Assembly: GCA_947645675.1 (NCBI GenBank)
Contig: CANSDP010000002.1
Location: 1 to 64,000, forward strand
Direction of reading: 5' to 3'
Origin: an uncultured Bacillota bacterium
Lineage (GTDB): Bacteria; Bacillota; Clostridia; Oscillospirales; Oscillospiraceae
DNA length: 64,000 bases
Below the pieces are notes generated by a model. The model saw nothing but the letters and a program-made list of their open reading frames with translations, searched no databases and was not told the DNA's origin. Of this stretch, positions 7,664-15,282 are shown piece after piece; the first letter of the stretch is position 1; each line of letters opens with the position of its first letter. The translations under genes were made by a program, and so were the position numbers.

Positions 7664-9034
7664 ATGGACGAATTCAATTTCTACAACAACGAAAACGACG
7701 GCTACCGGGGCGGTCTCGGCGGTTATACAGACCCGGAGCCTTCAACTCCCGCCACCCCGTTTCAGACCGGGCCGCAGCCTCCCAAACGGAAAAAGGGGGG
7801 CGCGGGCAAGGTGATCGCCCTGGTGCTGGCCTGCACCATCGCCGGAGGGGGCGCGGGGGTGGGCGGGGCCTACCTCTACAGCAAAATGGCAGTTCCCCAG
7901 AACGTCACCACCATCTATGAGGAGGACCGGCCCCAGATCCGCACGGTGGTCAACACCAACAGCGGCCAGCCCATGACCCCCGAGCAGCTCTACGCCGCCA
8001 ACCTGGCCTCCTGCGTGGGCATCACGGTGAACACCACCGTGAACATCTTCGGCCAGACCACCACCTCCGCCGCCTCGGGCTCCGGCTTTGTCCTCAGCCA
8101 GGACGGCTATATCGCCACCAACTACCATGTAATCGAGAGCGCGGTGAACGATCCCTCGGTCACCATTCAGGTCTCCTTTGCCGACGGCTCCAAATATGAT
8201 GCCAAGCTGGTCGGCGGGGAAAAGGATAACGACGTGGCCGTGCTGAAGATCGAGGCCAGCGGCCTCACCCGGGTCACCTTGGGCGATTCCGACAAGCTGG
8301 TGGTAGGCGAGAACGTCTACGCCATCGGCAACCCCCTGGGCGAGCTGACCTACTCCCTCACCGACGGCATCGTCTCCGCCCTGGACCGGCTCATCACCAC
8401 CGGAGACAACGGCGACACCACCACCCTGAACGTGCTCCAGACCAACTGCGCCATCAACCCGGGCAACTCCGGCGGGCCGCTGTTTGACAGCTATGGCAAT
8501 GTCATCGGCATCACCACCGCCAAATACACCCAATCATCTTCCGGCGTCAACGCTGAGGGTCTGGGCTTCGCTCTGCCCATCAACGATGTGAAGGAGATCC
8601 TGGCCGACCTTATCGAGCACGGCTACGTCACCGGCAAGCCCTACATGGGGGTTCAGGTGGACAGCGTATCCTCCGAGGCCCAGCGCTATGGTATTTCCGC
8701 TGGTGCAGTGATTGTCTCTGTGGCCAAGGATTCCTGCGCAGAAAAGGCGGGCCTCCAGGTCAACGACATCATCACCGCCATTGACGACACCGCCATCGAC
8801 TCCTCCTCCGCCCTCACCGCCGCCCTGTCCACCGGCTACAAGGCGGGCGATACCGCCACGCTGACCGTCATCCGCAATCAGCAGGAGGTCAAGCTGACCA
8901 TCACCTTCGACGAGAAAAACGCCCAGACCGAGGCCAACAACCAGATCCAGCAGAACAACCAGCAGCCCAGCCAGGGCAATCAGGACAATGGCTACTACTA
9001 TCAGTGGCCCTTTGGGAACATGTTCCCTTGGTAA
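7664..9034 (+). CDS. htrA: HtrA/DegP-type membrane-anchored serine protease
   Basis: A 456-residue S1C protease acting at the cell surface in protein quality control. The order is a cytoplasmic acidic N-tail with proline-rich segment, one membrane anchor near residues 46-68, a trypsin-like domain, and one PDZ domain near 325-420 (YMGVQVDSVSSEAQRYGISA). The catalytic triad can be placed at His155 (TNYHVIES), Asp190 (DNDVAVLKIE) and Ser269 (NPGNSGGPLFD). The C-tail is rich in Gln/Asn and ends in aromatic residues. GGAAGGAGCG precedes the ATG. TATAAT near 7548 may be the -10 of its promoter. Confidence 0.95.
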   Translation: MDEFNFYNNENDGYRGGLGGYTDPEPSTPATPFQTGPQPPKRKKGGAGKVIALVLACTIAGGGAGVGGAYLYSKMAVPQNVTTIYEEDRPQIRTVVNTNSGQPMTPEQLYAANLASCVGITVNTTVNIFGQTTTSAASGSGFVLSQDGYIATNYHVIESAVNDPSVTIQVSFADGSKYDAKLVGGEKDNDVAVLKIEASGLTRVTLGDSDKLVVGENVYAIGNPLGELTYSLTDGIVSALDRLITTGDNGDTTTLNVLQTNCAINPGNSGGPLFDSYGNVIGITTAKYTQSSSGVNAEGLGFALPINDVKEILADLIEHGYVTGKPYMGVQVDSVSSEAQRYGISAGAVIVSVAKDSCAEKAGLQVNDIITAIDDTAIDSSSALTAALSTGYKAGDTATLTVIRNQQEVKLTITFDEKNAQTEANNQIQQNNQQPSQGNQDNGYYYQWPFGNMFPW

Positions 9035-9051
9035 TCACCCGTTTTTCTTCT

Positions 9052-9088
9052 CCCCCGCGGTCCATTCCGGACTGCGGGGGGTTCTTTT
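9052..9088 (+). terminator. Terminator after htrA
   Basis: A GC-rich stem (CCCCCGCGGTCC / GGACTGCGGGGG, one mismatch) followed by GTTCTTTTG. Confidence 0.8.
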
Positions 9089-9098
9089 GATAAAACCA

Positions 9099-9126
9099 TA
9101 GACAATCCCGAAAAATCAGGTATAAT
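9099..9126 (+). promoter_or_regulatory. SigA-type promoter for the helicase gene
   Basis: TAGACA, 16-base spacer, TATAAT; the ATG lies 36 bases downstream. Confidence 0.65.
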
Positions 9127-9162
9127 ATAAGGTGACAGAATATATAGAAGAGGGATACAACT

Positions 9163-10344
9163 ATGGAAATCAACGGACAAACTGTCAGCGGCGCGGGCCG
9201 CTACGACGAGATGGGCCTCTCACCGGCGCTGATGCGGGCCATTGAGAAGAAGGGCTATGTGGAGGCCACCCCCATTCAGACCGGGGCCATCCCCCACTTT
9301 ATGGACTGGAAGGATGTCATCGCCAAGGCCCCCACCGGGACGGGCAAGACCTTCGCCTTCGGCATCCCCATGGTGGAGCACACCGACCCGGCTGCAACCG
9401 ATGTCACCGGCCTGGTGCTGGCCCCCACCCGGGAGCTGGCCATTCAGATTCAGGACGAGCTCCGGGACCTGTGCGCTTTTAAAGAGGGGGTCCGGGTGGT
9501 CTGCCTCTACGGCGGCCAGCCCATCAACACCCAGATTAACCAGCTGAAAAAGCGGCCTCAGATCGTGGTGGCCACCCCGGGCCGGCTGATGGACCACATG
9601 AAGCGGCGCACCGTCCGGCTGGACAAGGTGGAAACGGTGGTGCTGGACGAGGCCGACCGGATGCTGGATATGGGCTTCGTCCGGGACGTGACCCACATTC
9701 TGGACCAGATGCCCAAGCGGAAAAACCTTGGCATGTTCTCGGCCACCATCTCCCGGGAGGTGTTGGACATCTCCTGGGTCTACCAGCGGGAGCCGGTGGA
9801 GATTACCGTCCAGGCCGACCAGGAGAACCGGCCCGACATCGCCCAGTACCGCCTGGACGCCGACCGGGGGGAGAAGGCCAACATCATGGCCCGCCTGCTG
9901 GAGATGGGGGACTATGAGCGGGTCATCGCCTTCTGCAACACCAAGAACATGACCGACCGGCTGGCCGGACTTTTGGAAATGCGGGGCATCTCCTGCGAGG
10001 CCATCCACGGCGACATCACCCAGTCCCTCCGGGAGAGGACCCTGCAAAAATTCCGGGACGGCAAGATTCGGGTGCTGGCCGCCACCGACGTGGCCGCCCG
10101 TGGGCTGGATATCGACGACGTGGACGCGGTATTCAACTACGACGTGCCCGACGAGAACGAGTACTATATCCACCGCATTGGCCGCACCGGCCGGGCCAAG
10201 CGCCACGGGGTGGCCTTCTCCCTGGTGGCCTCCATCTCCGAGGGCCTGCGGCTGGACGACATCGTCAAGTCCACCGGCAGTCAAATTCGGACCGTCTATT
10301 TCAATGAAAAGGGCGACCTGGTGGCCGCGGCGGAGAACAAATGA
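9163..10344 (+). CDS. DEAD-box ATP-dependent RNA helicase
   Basis: A 393-residue DEAD-box helicase core without a long C-terminal extension. The motifs occur in order: Q motif (TPIQTGAIP), motif I APTGTGKT, PTRELA, TPGR, motif II DEAD inside VVLDEADRMLDMGF, motif III SAT, RGLD and motif VI HRIGRTGRA. Such proteins remodel structured RNA in ribosome assembly or mRNA decay. Its stop overlaps the ATG of the next membrane-protein gene in an ATGA junction, so the two are co-translated. Confidence 0.95.
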   Translation: MEINGQTVSGAGRYDEMGLSPALMRAIEKKGYVEATPIQTGAIPHFMDWKDVIAKAPTGTGKTFAFGIPMVEHTDPAATDVTGLVLAPTRELAIQIQDELRDLCAFKEGVRVVCLYGGQPINTQINQLKKRPQIVVATPGRLMDHMKRRTVRLDKVETVVLDEADRMLDMGFVRDVTHILDQMPKRKNLGMFSATISREVLDISWVYQREPVEITVQADQENRPDIAQYRLDADRGEKANIMARLLEMGDYERVIAFCNTKNMTDRLAGLLEMRGISCEAIHGDITQSLRERTLQKFRDGKIRVLAATDVAARGLDIDDVDAVFNYDVPDENEYYIHRIGRTGRAKRHGVAFSLVASISEGLRLDDIVKSTGSQIRTVYFNEKGDLVAAAENK

Positions 10345-10916
10345 CCAACAAGCCCTCCCACCTCTGGCTGGATCTGTTCGCCTGCTTCCTGATCCCCGCC
10401 TACACCCTTCTCTTCGCCGGGAGCACGGCCTGGTTCGGCACCAACTTTTCGGTCATCGCCGTTCTGGGACCCGACCACTACCAGGGCTTTATCTACTGGG
10501 GCCTTCTGGCCGGAGGGTATTTTTTCGTCATGCTCAGCAAGCTGGCCTTTGTCCTCCCGCGGCGGGGCGCCCGGGCGCTGGTCCGGCTGATAACGGTATG
10601 CGCCGCGCTGTCCCTGGCCTACGCCCTGGCCATCCCCTATCTGCCAAAGTACTTTCCAAAATACGCCGCCCTCCACGTTCTGCTGGCCGCGGGGGCCTGC
10701 GTCCTGCTGATGCTGGCCCTGCTGGTGGTCCTGACGGCCCTGCGTCCCGCGGACCCGGAGCGCTGGGGCAGGCCCCTCCGCCTCTGGGGCCTCATCGTGG
10801 CGGGCTGCGCCGTGCTGTTCCTCATCCCCATGATGGTGTCCACCGCCCTGGAGGTCTTCTTTACCATCTCCGCCGCCCTCCTCATCCGGAGGGTGTGGCT
10901 GCTGGCAAAATTTTAA
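10341..10916 (+). CDS. Polytopic membrane protein of unknown function
   Basis: A 191-residue protein with about five hydrophobic segments (near residues 8-28, 45-65, 80-100, 112-135 and 150-180) and Arg-rich cytoplasmic loops. No family is recognised. It overlaps the helicase stop by four bases and is therefore probably co-transcribed. Third-position GC is as high as in its neighbours, so it appears native. Confidence 0.75.
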   Translation: MTNKPSHLWLDLFACFLIPAYTLLFAGSTAWFGTNFSVIAVLGPDHYQGFIYWGLLAGGYFFVMLSKLAFVLPRRGARALVRLITVCAALSLAYALAIPYLPKYFPKYAALHVLLAAGACVLLMLALLVVLTALRPADPERWGRPLRLWGLIVAGCAVLFLIPMMVSTALEVFFTISAALLIRRVWLLAKF

Positions 10917-11017
10917 TCTTTCTTTCATCCTTTTCCTATGGCATTTTCAATCCCAGAGGCGTATGATGTGAAACAGAAGCAAACCAAAAATCTGATTTCA
11001 GAAAAGGAGCGGTATAA

Positions 11018-11227
11018 ATGGGAAGCAAGAGACTGTATCGGACCGAGGGCCCCTACAAGATGATCGCCGGCGTGTGCGGCGGCATCGCGGAGTATTTTGA
11101 CATCGACCCCACCCTGGTTCGGGTGGGCTGGGTCATCGCCTTTTTCTGCGGCACCTTCGGCTTCTGGGCCTATCTGATCTGCGCCCTCATCATGCCCCGG
11201 AAGAGCGACATCTACCCCGGCTGCTGA
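11018..11227 (+). CDS. pspC: PspC-domain membrane protein
   Basis: A 69-residue single-domain PspC protein. The signature (KRLYRTEGPYKMIAGVCGGI, AEYFDIDPTLVRVGWVIAFF) is complete, with one or two membrane segments at the C-terminus. In proteobacteria PspC is part of the phage-shock envelope stress response; in Firmicutes small stand-alone PspC proteins are common, with unclear function. AAAAGGAGCGG precedes the ATG. Confidence 0.9.
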   Translation: MGSKRLYRTEGPYKMIAGVCGGIAEYFDIDPTLVRVGWVIAFFCGTFGFWAYLICALIMPRKSDIYPGC

Positions 11228-11252
11228 CTCGGGACGGGATTCCTGCAAATTT

Positions 11253-11297
11253 ACCAAAAACGGCTGCTTCTTTTTGTGGAAACGGCCGTTTTTTGGT
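11253..11297 (+). terminator. Terminator after pspC
   Basis: A 12-bp stem ACCAAAAACGGC / GCCGTTTTTTGGT around a 20-base loop; the T-run is inside the 3' arm. Confidence 0.65.
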
Positions 11298-11309
11298 GCG
11301 GCGAATCTT

Positions 11310-11381
11310 TTACCACAGCCTTTTCGTTGTGGTAACCTCCACAAAATAAGTTCTTTACACCGGGCCGTTTTGTGGTATGAT
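11310..11381 (+). promoter_or_regulatory. gdhA promoter with repeated TTGTGG half-sites
   Basis: A promoter TTTACA (11354-11359), 16-base spacer, TATGAT (11376-11381). Two perfect 8-bp inverted repeats lie around it: TTACCACA/TGTGGTAA (11310-11317, 11328-11335) and CCACAAAA/TTTTGTGG (11338-11345, 11368-11375). The second overlaps the promoter, which would suit repression. The regulator is unknown. Confidence 0.55.
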
Positions 11382-11480
11382 ATACATATCAGAGCGACAC
11401 GGGAACTCTTCCACAAGGAAAATGAAGGGTTTCCGTCAAAAAGCACGTACCTATACATATTTTTTAGGAGGAATGCCGCT

Positions 11481-12833
11481 ATGAACAAGTACATTGAGAG
11501 AGTCCTGAACGATACCAAGGCCAAGAACGCCAACGAGCCCGAGTTCCTGCAGACCGTGGAGGAGGTCCTCACCTCTCTGGAGCCCGTCATCAACGCCCAC
11601 CCCGAGTATGAGAAGGCCGCCCTGCTGGAGCGCATGGTGGAGCCCGAGCGGGTGATCGAGTTCCGCGTCACCTGGGAGGACGACAATCACGAGTGGCACG
11701 TCAACCGCGGCTACCGCGTGCAGTACAACGCGGCCCTTGGCCCCTACAAGGGCGGCATCCGCTTTGACCCCTCCGTCAACCTGTCCATCATCAAGTTCCT
11801 GGGCTTCGAGCAGACCTTTAAGGACGCCATGACCGGCCTGCCCATCGGCGGCGCCAAGGGCGGCTCCGACTTCGACCCCCGCGGCCGCAGCGACGCTGAG
11901 GTCATGCGCTTCTGCCAGGCCTTCATCACCGAGCTGTACCGCCACATCGGCCAGGACATCGACTGCCCCGCCGGCGACCTGGGCTGCGGCGGCCGTGAGA
12001 TCGGCTATATGTACGGCCAGTACCGCCGCATCGTGGGCGCCGCCGAGATGGGCGCTCTGTCCGGCAAGTCCGTGGTCACCGGCGGCTCCCTGATGCGCCC
12101 CGAGGCCACCGGCTACGGCGCTGTGTACTATCTGATGGAGGTCCTCAAGCACGACGGTCAGGACCTGAAGGGCAAGCGGATCGCCATCTCCGGCTACGGC
12201 AACGTGGGCTGGGGCATCATGCAGAAGGTCGCCGAGCTGGGCGGCAAGGTCACCTACTTCGCCGGCCCCGACGGCTACATCCACGATCCCGACGGCGTGG
12301 ACACCGAGGAGAAGCTGAACTACATCCTGGAGATGCGCGCCAATGACCCCATGCACTGCGCTCCCTATGCCGAGAAGTTCGGCTGCGAGTTCGTCGCCGG
12401 CCAGAAGTGCTGGGGCGTCAAGGACGTGGACGTGTACATGCCCGCCGCCACCCAGAACGACGTCAACCTGGAGTGGGCTGAGAAGATCGCCGCCTCCGGC
12501 GTGAAGTATTACATCGAGGTGGCCAACATGCCCACCACCAACGACGCCCTGGAGTTCCTGAAGAAGCAGGCTCACATGGTCGTCGCCCCCTCCAAGGCCG
12601 TCAACGCCGGCGGCGTGTCCGTCTCCGAGCTGGAGATGGCCCAGAACGCCGAGCGCCTGTACTGGTCCGCTGAAGAGGTGGACGAGAAGCTCAAGGGCAT
12701 CATGAAGAACATCTACGCCTCCTCCGTGGAGGTGGCCGAGCGCTACGGCCTGGGCTATGACCTGGTGGCCGGCGCCAACATCGTGGGCTTCCAGAAGGTG
12801 GCCGACGCCATGATGGCTCAGGGCATCTTCTAA
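11481..12833 (+). CDS. gdhA: NADP-type glutamate dehydrogenase
   Basis: A 450-residue hexameric glutamate dehydrogenase of the small bacterial class, interconverting 2-oxoglutarate plus ammonia and glutamate. Family stretches are visible: GPYKGGIRFDPSVN, QTFKDAMTGLPIGGAKGG with the catalytic-region lysines, and the Rossmann glycines GYGNVGWGIMQK. The start at 11481 is set by TTAGGAGG 9 bases upstream; the longer open frame upstream has no such signal. Codon use is extremely C/G-ending, suggesting high expression. The gene stands alone and links to the histidine-to-glutamate pathway encoded further right. Confidence 0.96.
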   Translation: MNKYIERVLNDTKAKNANEPEFLQTVEEVLTSLEPVINAHPEYEKAALLERMVEPERVIEFRVTWEDDNHEWHVNRGYRVQYNAALGPYKGGIRFDPSVNLSIIKFLGFEQTFKDAMTGLPIGGAKGGSDFDPRGRSDAEVMRFCQAFITELYRHIGQDIDCPAGDLGCGGREIGYMYGQYRRIVGAAEMGALSGKSVVTGGSLMRPEATGYGAVYYLMEVLKHDGQDLKGKRIAISGYGNVGWGIMQKVAELGGKVTYFAGPDGYIHDPDGVDTEEKLNYILEMRANDPMHCAPYAEKFGCEFVAGQKCWGVKDVDVYMPAATQNDVNLEWAEKIAASGVKYYIEVANMPTTNDALEFLKKQAHMVVAPSKAVNAGGVSVSELEMAQNAERLYWSAEEVDEKLKGIMKNIYASSVEVAERYGLGYDLVAGANIVGFQKVADAMMAQGIF

Positions 12834-12864
12834 GATCGTTCTGACTTTCTCAAAGCAGTAAACC

Positions 12865-12905
12865 GCCCCGTGGGACCGCATACCGGTCTCGCGGGGCTTT
12901 CTCTG
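12865..12905 (+). terminator. Terminator after gdhA
   Basis: A 13-bp stem (GCCCCGTGGGACC / GGTCTCGCGGGGC) with mismatches, then TTTCTCT. Confidence 0.7.
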
Positions 12906-13003
12906 CACTCATGATAATATCTGCCCCCCTGCGAAAATTTCTTTACTTTTTTCTCCCGGTCATATATAATGAGCTGACAACGCTAGGAAAGTGTGGGAAC
13001 AAT

Positions 13004-14125
13004 ATGCTCCAATTTGATGAATACAAGGTAAAGCTGAACAATCTGCTCCCGGCCCTCAAGGAGCTGGCCCAGGCCCTGGACCTGGAGGGGGCCGGGCGGG
13101 AGCTGGACATGCTCCAGGCCGAGTCCGCCGCCGACGGCTTCTGGGACAACCTGGCCAAGGCCCAGAAGGTACAGCAGCGCATTAAGAACCTTCAGGACAA
13201 GGTGGACAGCCAGAGCAAGCGCCAGCAGCAGTGGGACGACCTGATGGCCCTGTGCGAGATGGGCAACGAGTTCGAGGACGAGTCCCTCATCCCCGAGCTG
13301 GAGGAGGGCTTCGCCGCCCTGGAGCGCGGCATGGAGACCGCCCGGCTGGAGACCTTGCTCACCGGGGAGTACGACCGGTCCAACGTGATTTTGACCATTC
13401 ACCCCGGCGCCGGGGGCACCGAGGCCCAGGACTGGGCCCAGATGCTCTATCGGATGTACACACGCTGGACCGAGCGCCGGGGCTTCACCTATCAGCTGAT
13501 GGACTATCAGGAGGGGGACGAGGCGGGCATTAAGTCGGCCACCATTATGATCGAGGGGGAGAACGCCTACGGCTACCTCCGTGGGGAGCACGGCGTCCAC
13601 CGCCTGGTCCGGGTGTCCCCCTTCGACGCCAACGCCCGGCGGCAGACCTCCTTTGCCTCGGTGGAGGTGATGCCCGACCTGCCCGAGGATGTGGAGATCG
13701 ACATCCGCCCCGAGGACATCGAGATGCAGGTCTACCGGGCCTCCGGCGCGGGCGGACAGCACGTCAACAAGACCTCCTCCGCCGTCCGGCTCATCCACAA
13801 GCCCACCGGCGTGGTGGTGGCCTCCCAGCAGGAGCGGAGCCAGTTCCAGAACAAGGACAACTGTATGAAAATGCTCCGGGCCAAGCTGGTGGAGCTGCAA
13901 ATGCAGGAGAAGGCGGAGAAGATCTCCGATTTGAAGGGCGTCCAGCTGAAAATCGAGTGGGGCAGTCAGATCCGCTCCTATGTCTTTATGCCCTACCAGA
14001 TGGTCAAGGACAACCGCACCGCCTTCGAGACCAGCAACATCAACTCCGTCATGGACGGCGACCTGGACGGCTTCGTCAACGCCTACCTCACCGCCGAGGC
14101 TACGGGGAATTGGGCGACGAAATAA
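13004..14125 (+). CDS. prfB: Peptide chain release factor 2
   Basis: A 373-residue class I release factor. The GGQ motif is present in GAGGQHVNKTSSAVRL near residue 248, as is the HPGAGGTEAQDW signature near residue 130. It terminates translation at UGA and UAA. The start is taken at 13004 (MLQFDEYKVKLNNLL), which matches the usual RF2 N-terminus. The frame continues through the DMLQAESAADGFWDN region with no in-frame UGA, so the autoregulatory programmed frameshift found in many RF2 genes is absent. Confidence 0.95.
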   Translation: MLQFDEYKVKLNNLLPALKELAQALDLEGAGRELDMLQAESAADGFWDNLAKAQKVQQRIKNLQDKVDSQSKRQQQWDDLMALCEMGNEFEDESLIPELEEGFAALERGMETARLETLLTGEYDRSNVILTIHPGAGGTEAQDWAQMLYRMYTRWTERRGFTYQLMDYQEGDEAGIKSATIMIEGENAYGYLRGEHGVHRLVRVSPFDANARRQTSFASVEVMPDLPEDVEIDIRPEDIEMQVYRASGAGGQHVNKTSSAVRLIHKPTGVVVASQQERSQFQNKDNCMKMLRAKLVELQMQEKAEKISDLKGVQLKIEWGSQIRSYVFMPYQMVKDNRTAFETSNINSVMDGDLDGFVNAYLTAEATGNWATK

Positions 14126-14136
14126 CACAAATTTTG

Positions 14137-14165
14137 TTGACTTTCCGTTCCATTCGCTGTACAAT
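14137..14165 (+). promoter_or_regulatory. Promoter of putative antisense RNA 2
   Basis: TTGACT, 17-base spacer, TACAAT, directly after prfB. It points towards the 3' end of the small minus-strand frame at 14272-14361. No open frame with a ribosome site follows. Confidence 0.6.
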
Positions 14166-14171
14166 AAAAAT

Positions 14172-14286
14172 GTGGAGGCCCCCAAGACGGCCGCCACATC
14201 AGGAAACAGCTTCAATTAGTCAATGGGGCCAGAACCCCAAAGCCAGTGAGCCGTCTGGTGCGACAGACGGCTCACTTCTTTTTATG
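14172..14286 (+). ncRNA. Putative antitoxin-like antisense RNA 2
   Basis: The predicted transcript from the 14137-14165 promoter runs to a strong hairpin with a T-run (stem 14245-14257/14264-14276, TTCTTTTTA). It contains two more hairpins, near 14172-14197 and around GGGGCCAGAACCCC at 14225-14238. Its last ~15 bases are antisense to the stop region of the minus-strand micro-ORF, the convergent layout known from type I toxin-antitoxin loci. Expression is inferred. Confidence 0.45.
14245..14285. terminator. Bidirectional terminator shared by antisense RNA 2 and micro-ORF 2
   Basis: A perfect 13-bp stem with a 6-base loop. The T-run follows on the plus strand. On the minus strand the micro-ORF stop codon lies inside the stem. 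Confidence 0.75.
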
Positions 14287-14361
14287 GTCATGTATATAGG
14301 TAACGACCTGGAACAAAAAGCCCAGGATACCGCATATAATGCCAATATCAGATAAAGTGAT
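14272..14361 (-). CDS. 29-codon hydrophobic micro-ORF, holin-like toxin type
   Basis: The minus-strand frame reads ITLSDIGIICGILGFLFQVV followed by TYIHDHKKK and stop: one hydrophobic helix with a lysine tail, as in putative holin-like (Hol-Tox) type I toxins. AAAGGAGG lies 8 bases upstream of the ATC codon at 14361-14359, but there is no ATG, GTG or TTG in that position. Translation would need an ATC start, or the gene has lost its start codon. It has its own promoter at 14501-14528 and a structured leader. Toxin function is inferred. Confidence 0.45.
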   Translation of the reverse strand: MTLSDIGIICGILGFLFQVVTYIHDHKKK

Positions 14362-14500
14362 GTTACCAGCCTCCTTTCAGGAAAATTTCCCGCAGGCGCT
14401 GTTAACCCGCCTCCATTCCGCGTCTGCGGGATGTCAGGCGAACCGTCTTTTCTACCGTCACTGTCTCTCTACGGACGACAGTGGGTCTCCACATACCTTC

Positions 14501-14528
14501 ATTATACCTTTTTGTCGAAATTTGTCAA
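14501..14528 (-). promoter_or_regulatory. Promoter of micro-ORF 2
   Basis: Consensus TTGACA, 16-base spacer, TATAAT on the minus strand. The ~130-base leader before the micro-ORF folds into CACTGTC/GACAGTG and CCCGCAG/CTGCGGG hairpins. Confidence 0.7.
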
Positions 14529-14577
14529 TCAAAAAACGGCCGCGTCCCCAAAACGGGAAGCACGGCCGCCCACATCC

Positions 14578-14606
14578 TTGACAGACTGGGGAAAGTATGC
14601 TATTCT
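14578..14606 (+). promoter_or_regulatory. Promoter of putative antisense RNA 1
   Basis: TTGACA, 17-base spacer, TATTCT on the plus strand, pointing at the 3' end of the minus-strand micro-ORF at 14681-14773. Confidence 0.6.
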
Positions 14607-14612
14607 GTGGAT

Positions 14613-14705
14613 GTGTAGGGCACAGACTTAAGCGGTTTGGCTCTAAGCAGTATTACGGTCTATAATTTACAGAGAAACCGTCACTTGCCAGAGTGGCGGT
14701 TTCCG
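14613..14705 (+). ncRNA. Putative antitoxin-like antisense RNA 1
   Basis: Predicted from the promoter at 14578-14606 to the hairpin GAAACCG/CGGTTTC (14674-14680, 14697-14703; an inner CACT/AGTG extends it). About 25 bases are antisense to the last codons of micro-ORF 1. There is no coding potential with a ribosome site. The layout repeats that of the module just to the left. Confidence 0.45.
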
Positions 14706-14773
14706 CTTACCTTGACCTGAAACGTTACTCTATAGCCACGGAAATGGCATGTAAACGTAAATGTCATAGGCAT
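14681..14773 (-). CDS. 30-residue micro-ORF, putative type I toxin
   Basis: The minus-strand frame is MPMTFTFTCHFRGYRVTFQV then KVSGNRHSGK and stop, a beta-prone peptide with a basic tail. AAAGGGGGTGA lies 6-9 bases upstream of the ATG at 14773, with a second ATG two codons in. Its stop codon sits in the hairpin shared with the opposing RNA. It has its own promoter at 14837-14865. The translation signals are good; the toxin role rests on gene layout, not on a recognised family. Confidence 0.55.
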   Translation of the reverse strand: MPMTFTFTCHFRGYRVTFQVKVSGNRHSGK

Positions 14774-14836
14774 AGGCTCACCCCCTTTCGGAGGATGTCG
14801 CCAAACCGCCGCCGTCTTGTTGTGTGCCTTGGTTCC

Positions 14837-14865
14837 AGTTTACCAAATGTCGCAGCTGATGTCAA
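14837..14865 (-). promoter_or_regulatory. Promoter of micro-ORF 1
   Basis: TTGACA, 17-base spacer, TAAACT on the minus strand, about 60 bases upstream of the micro-ORF start. Confidence 0.65.
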
Positions 14866-14930
14866 TTCCCGCCGCCTGTGAGACAAGGAAATTGAATGAG
14901 CAAATAAAATGTGAACGACCGGGGACCAAA

Positions 14931-15056
14931 AGCCTCCCTCTCCGAGGGAGGTGGCACGGCGAAGCCGTGACGGAGGGAGTCCTCCGGAGGCCTGCGGGGC
15001 CCTTGGGGACTCCCTCAGTCAGCCTGCGGCTGACAGCTCCCTCGGGGAGGGAGCCT
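14931..15056. repeat. Dispersed palindromic repeat A, copy 1
   Basis: About 125 bases with inverted ends (AGCCTCCCTCTCCGAGGG ... CCCTCGGGGAGGGAGCC). The same unit occurs in inverted orientation at 39607-39726, including the internal GGCGAAGCCGTGACGGAGG segment. No coding potential. MITE/REP-like elements of this kind are frequent in Oscillospiraceae intergenic regions. Nothing recognisable lies between 14866 and 14930. Confidence 0.75.
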
Positions 15057-15085
15057 TATCGCCTGCGGGCGGGACGGGGGTCCCT

Positions 15086-15174
15086 TGTAGGGCGGGACGA
15101 CCTCGGCCCGCCGTCCACGGAGAGCGGGCGCCCTCGGGAAACGGCGCGCCGGGGTCGTCGCGCCCTACAGACGC
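15086..15174. repeat. Dispersed repeat B with TGTAGGGCG ends
   Basis: Inverted ends TGTAGGGCGGGACGACC and GGTCGTCGCGCCCTACA flank a GC-rich core. A fragment of the same unit (CGGCGCGCCGGGTCGTCGCG) recurs at 29984-30011. Confidence 0.7.
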
Positions 15175-15187
15175 AAAATTGATTCCC

Positions 15188-15212
15188 CGCCTGTAAAAAC
15201 AGGCGTTTTTTT
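15188..15212 (+). terminator. Intergenic terminator
   Basis: CGCCTGT / ACAGGCG with an AAAA loop and seven Ts, separating the repeats from the next promoter. Confidence 0.7.
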
Positions 15213-15223
15213 GTAAATTTTTC

Positions 15224-15252
15224 TTGACTTTTTGCCCGAGCACTGCTATATT
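15224..15252 (+). promoter_or_regulatory. Promoter of the RHH gene
   Basis: TTGACT, 17-base spacer, TATATT; the coding start lies 31 bases downstream. Confidence 0.65.
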
Positions 15253-15282
15253 AATTGCAGGAGCAAAAAGTGAGGTGAGGAA

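Noticed and set aside
13004-13180. Programmed +1 frameshift in prfB
   Set aside because: The reading frame is continuous from the normal RF2 N-terminus and no in-frame UGA preceded by the slippery signal is present.
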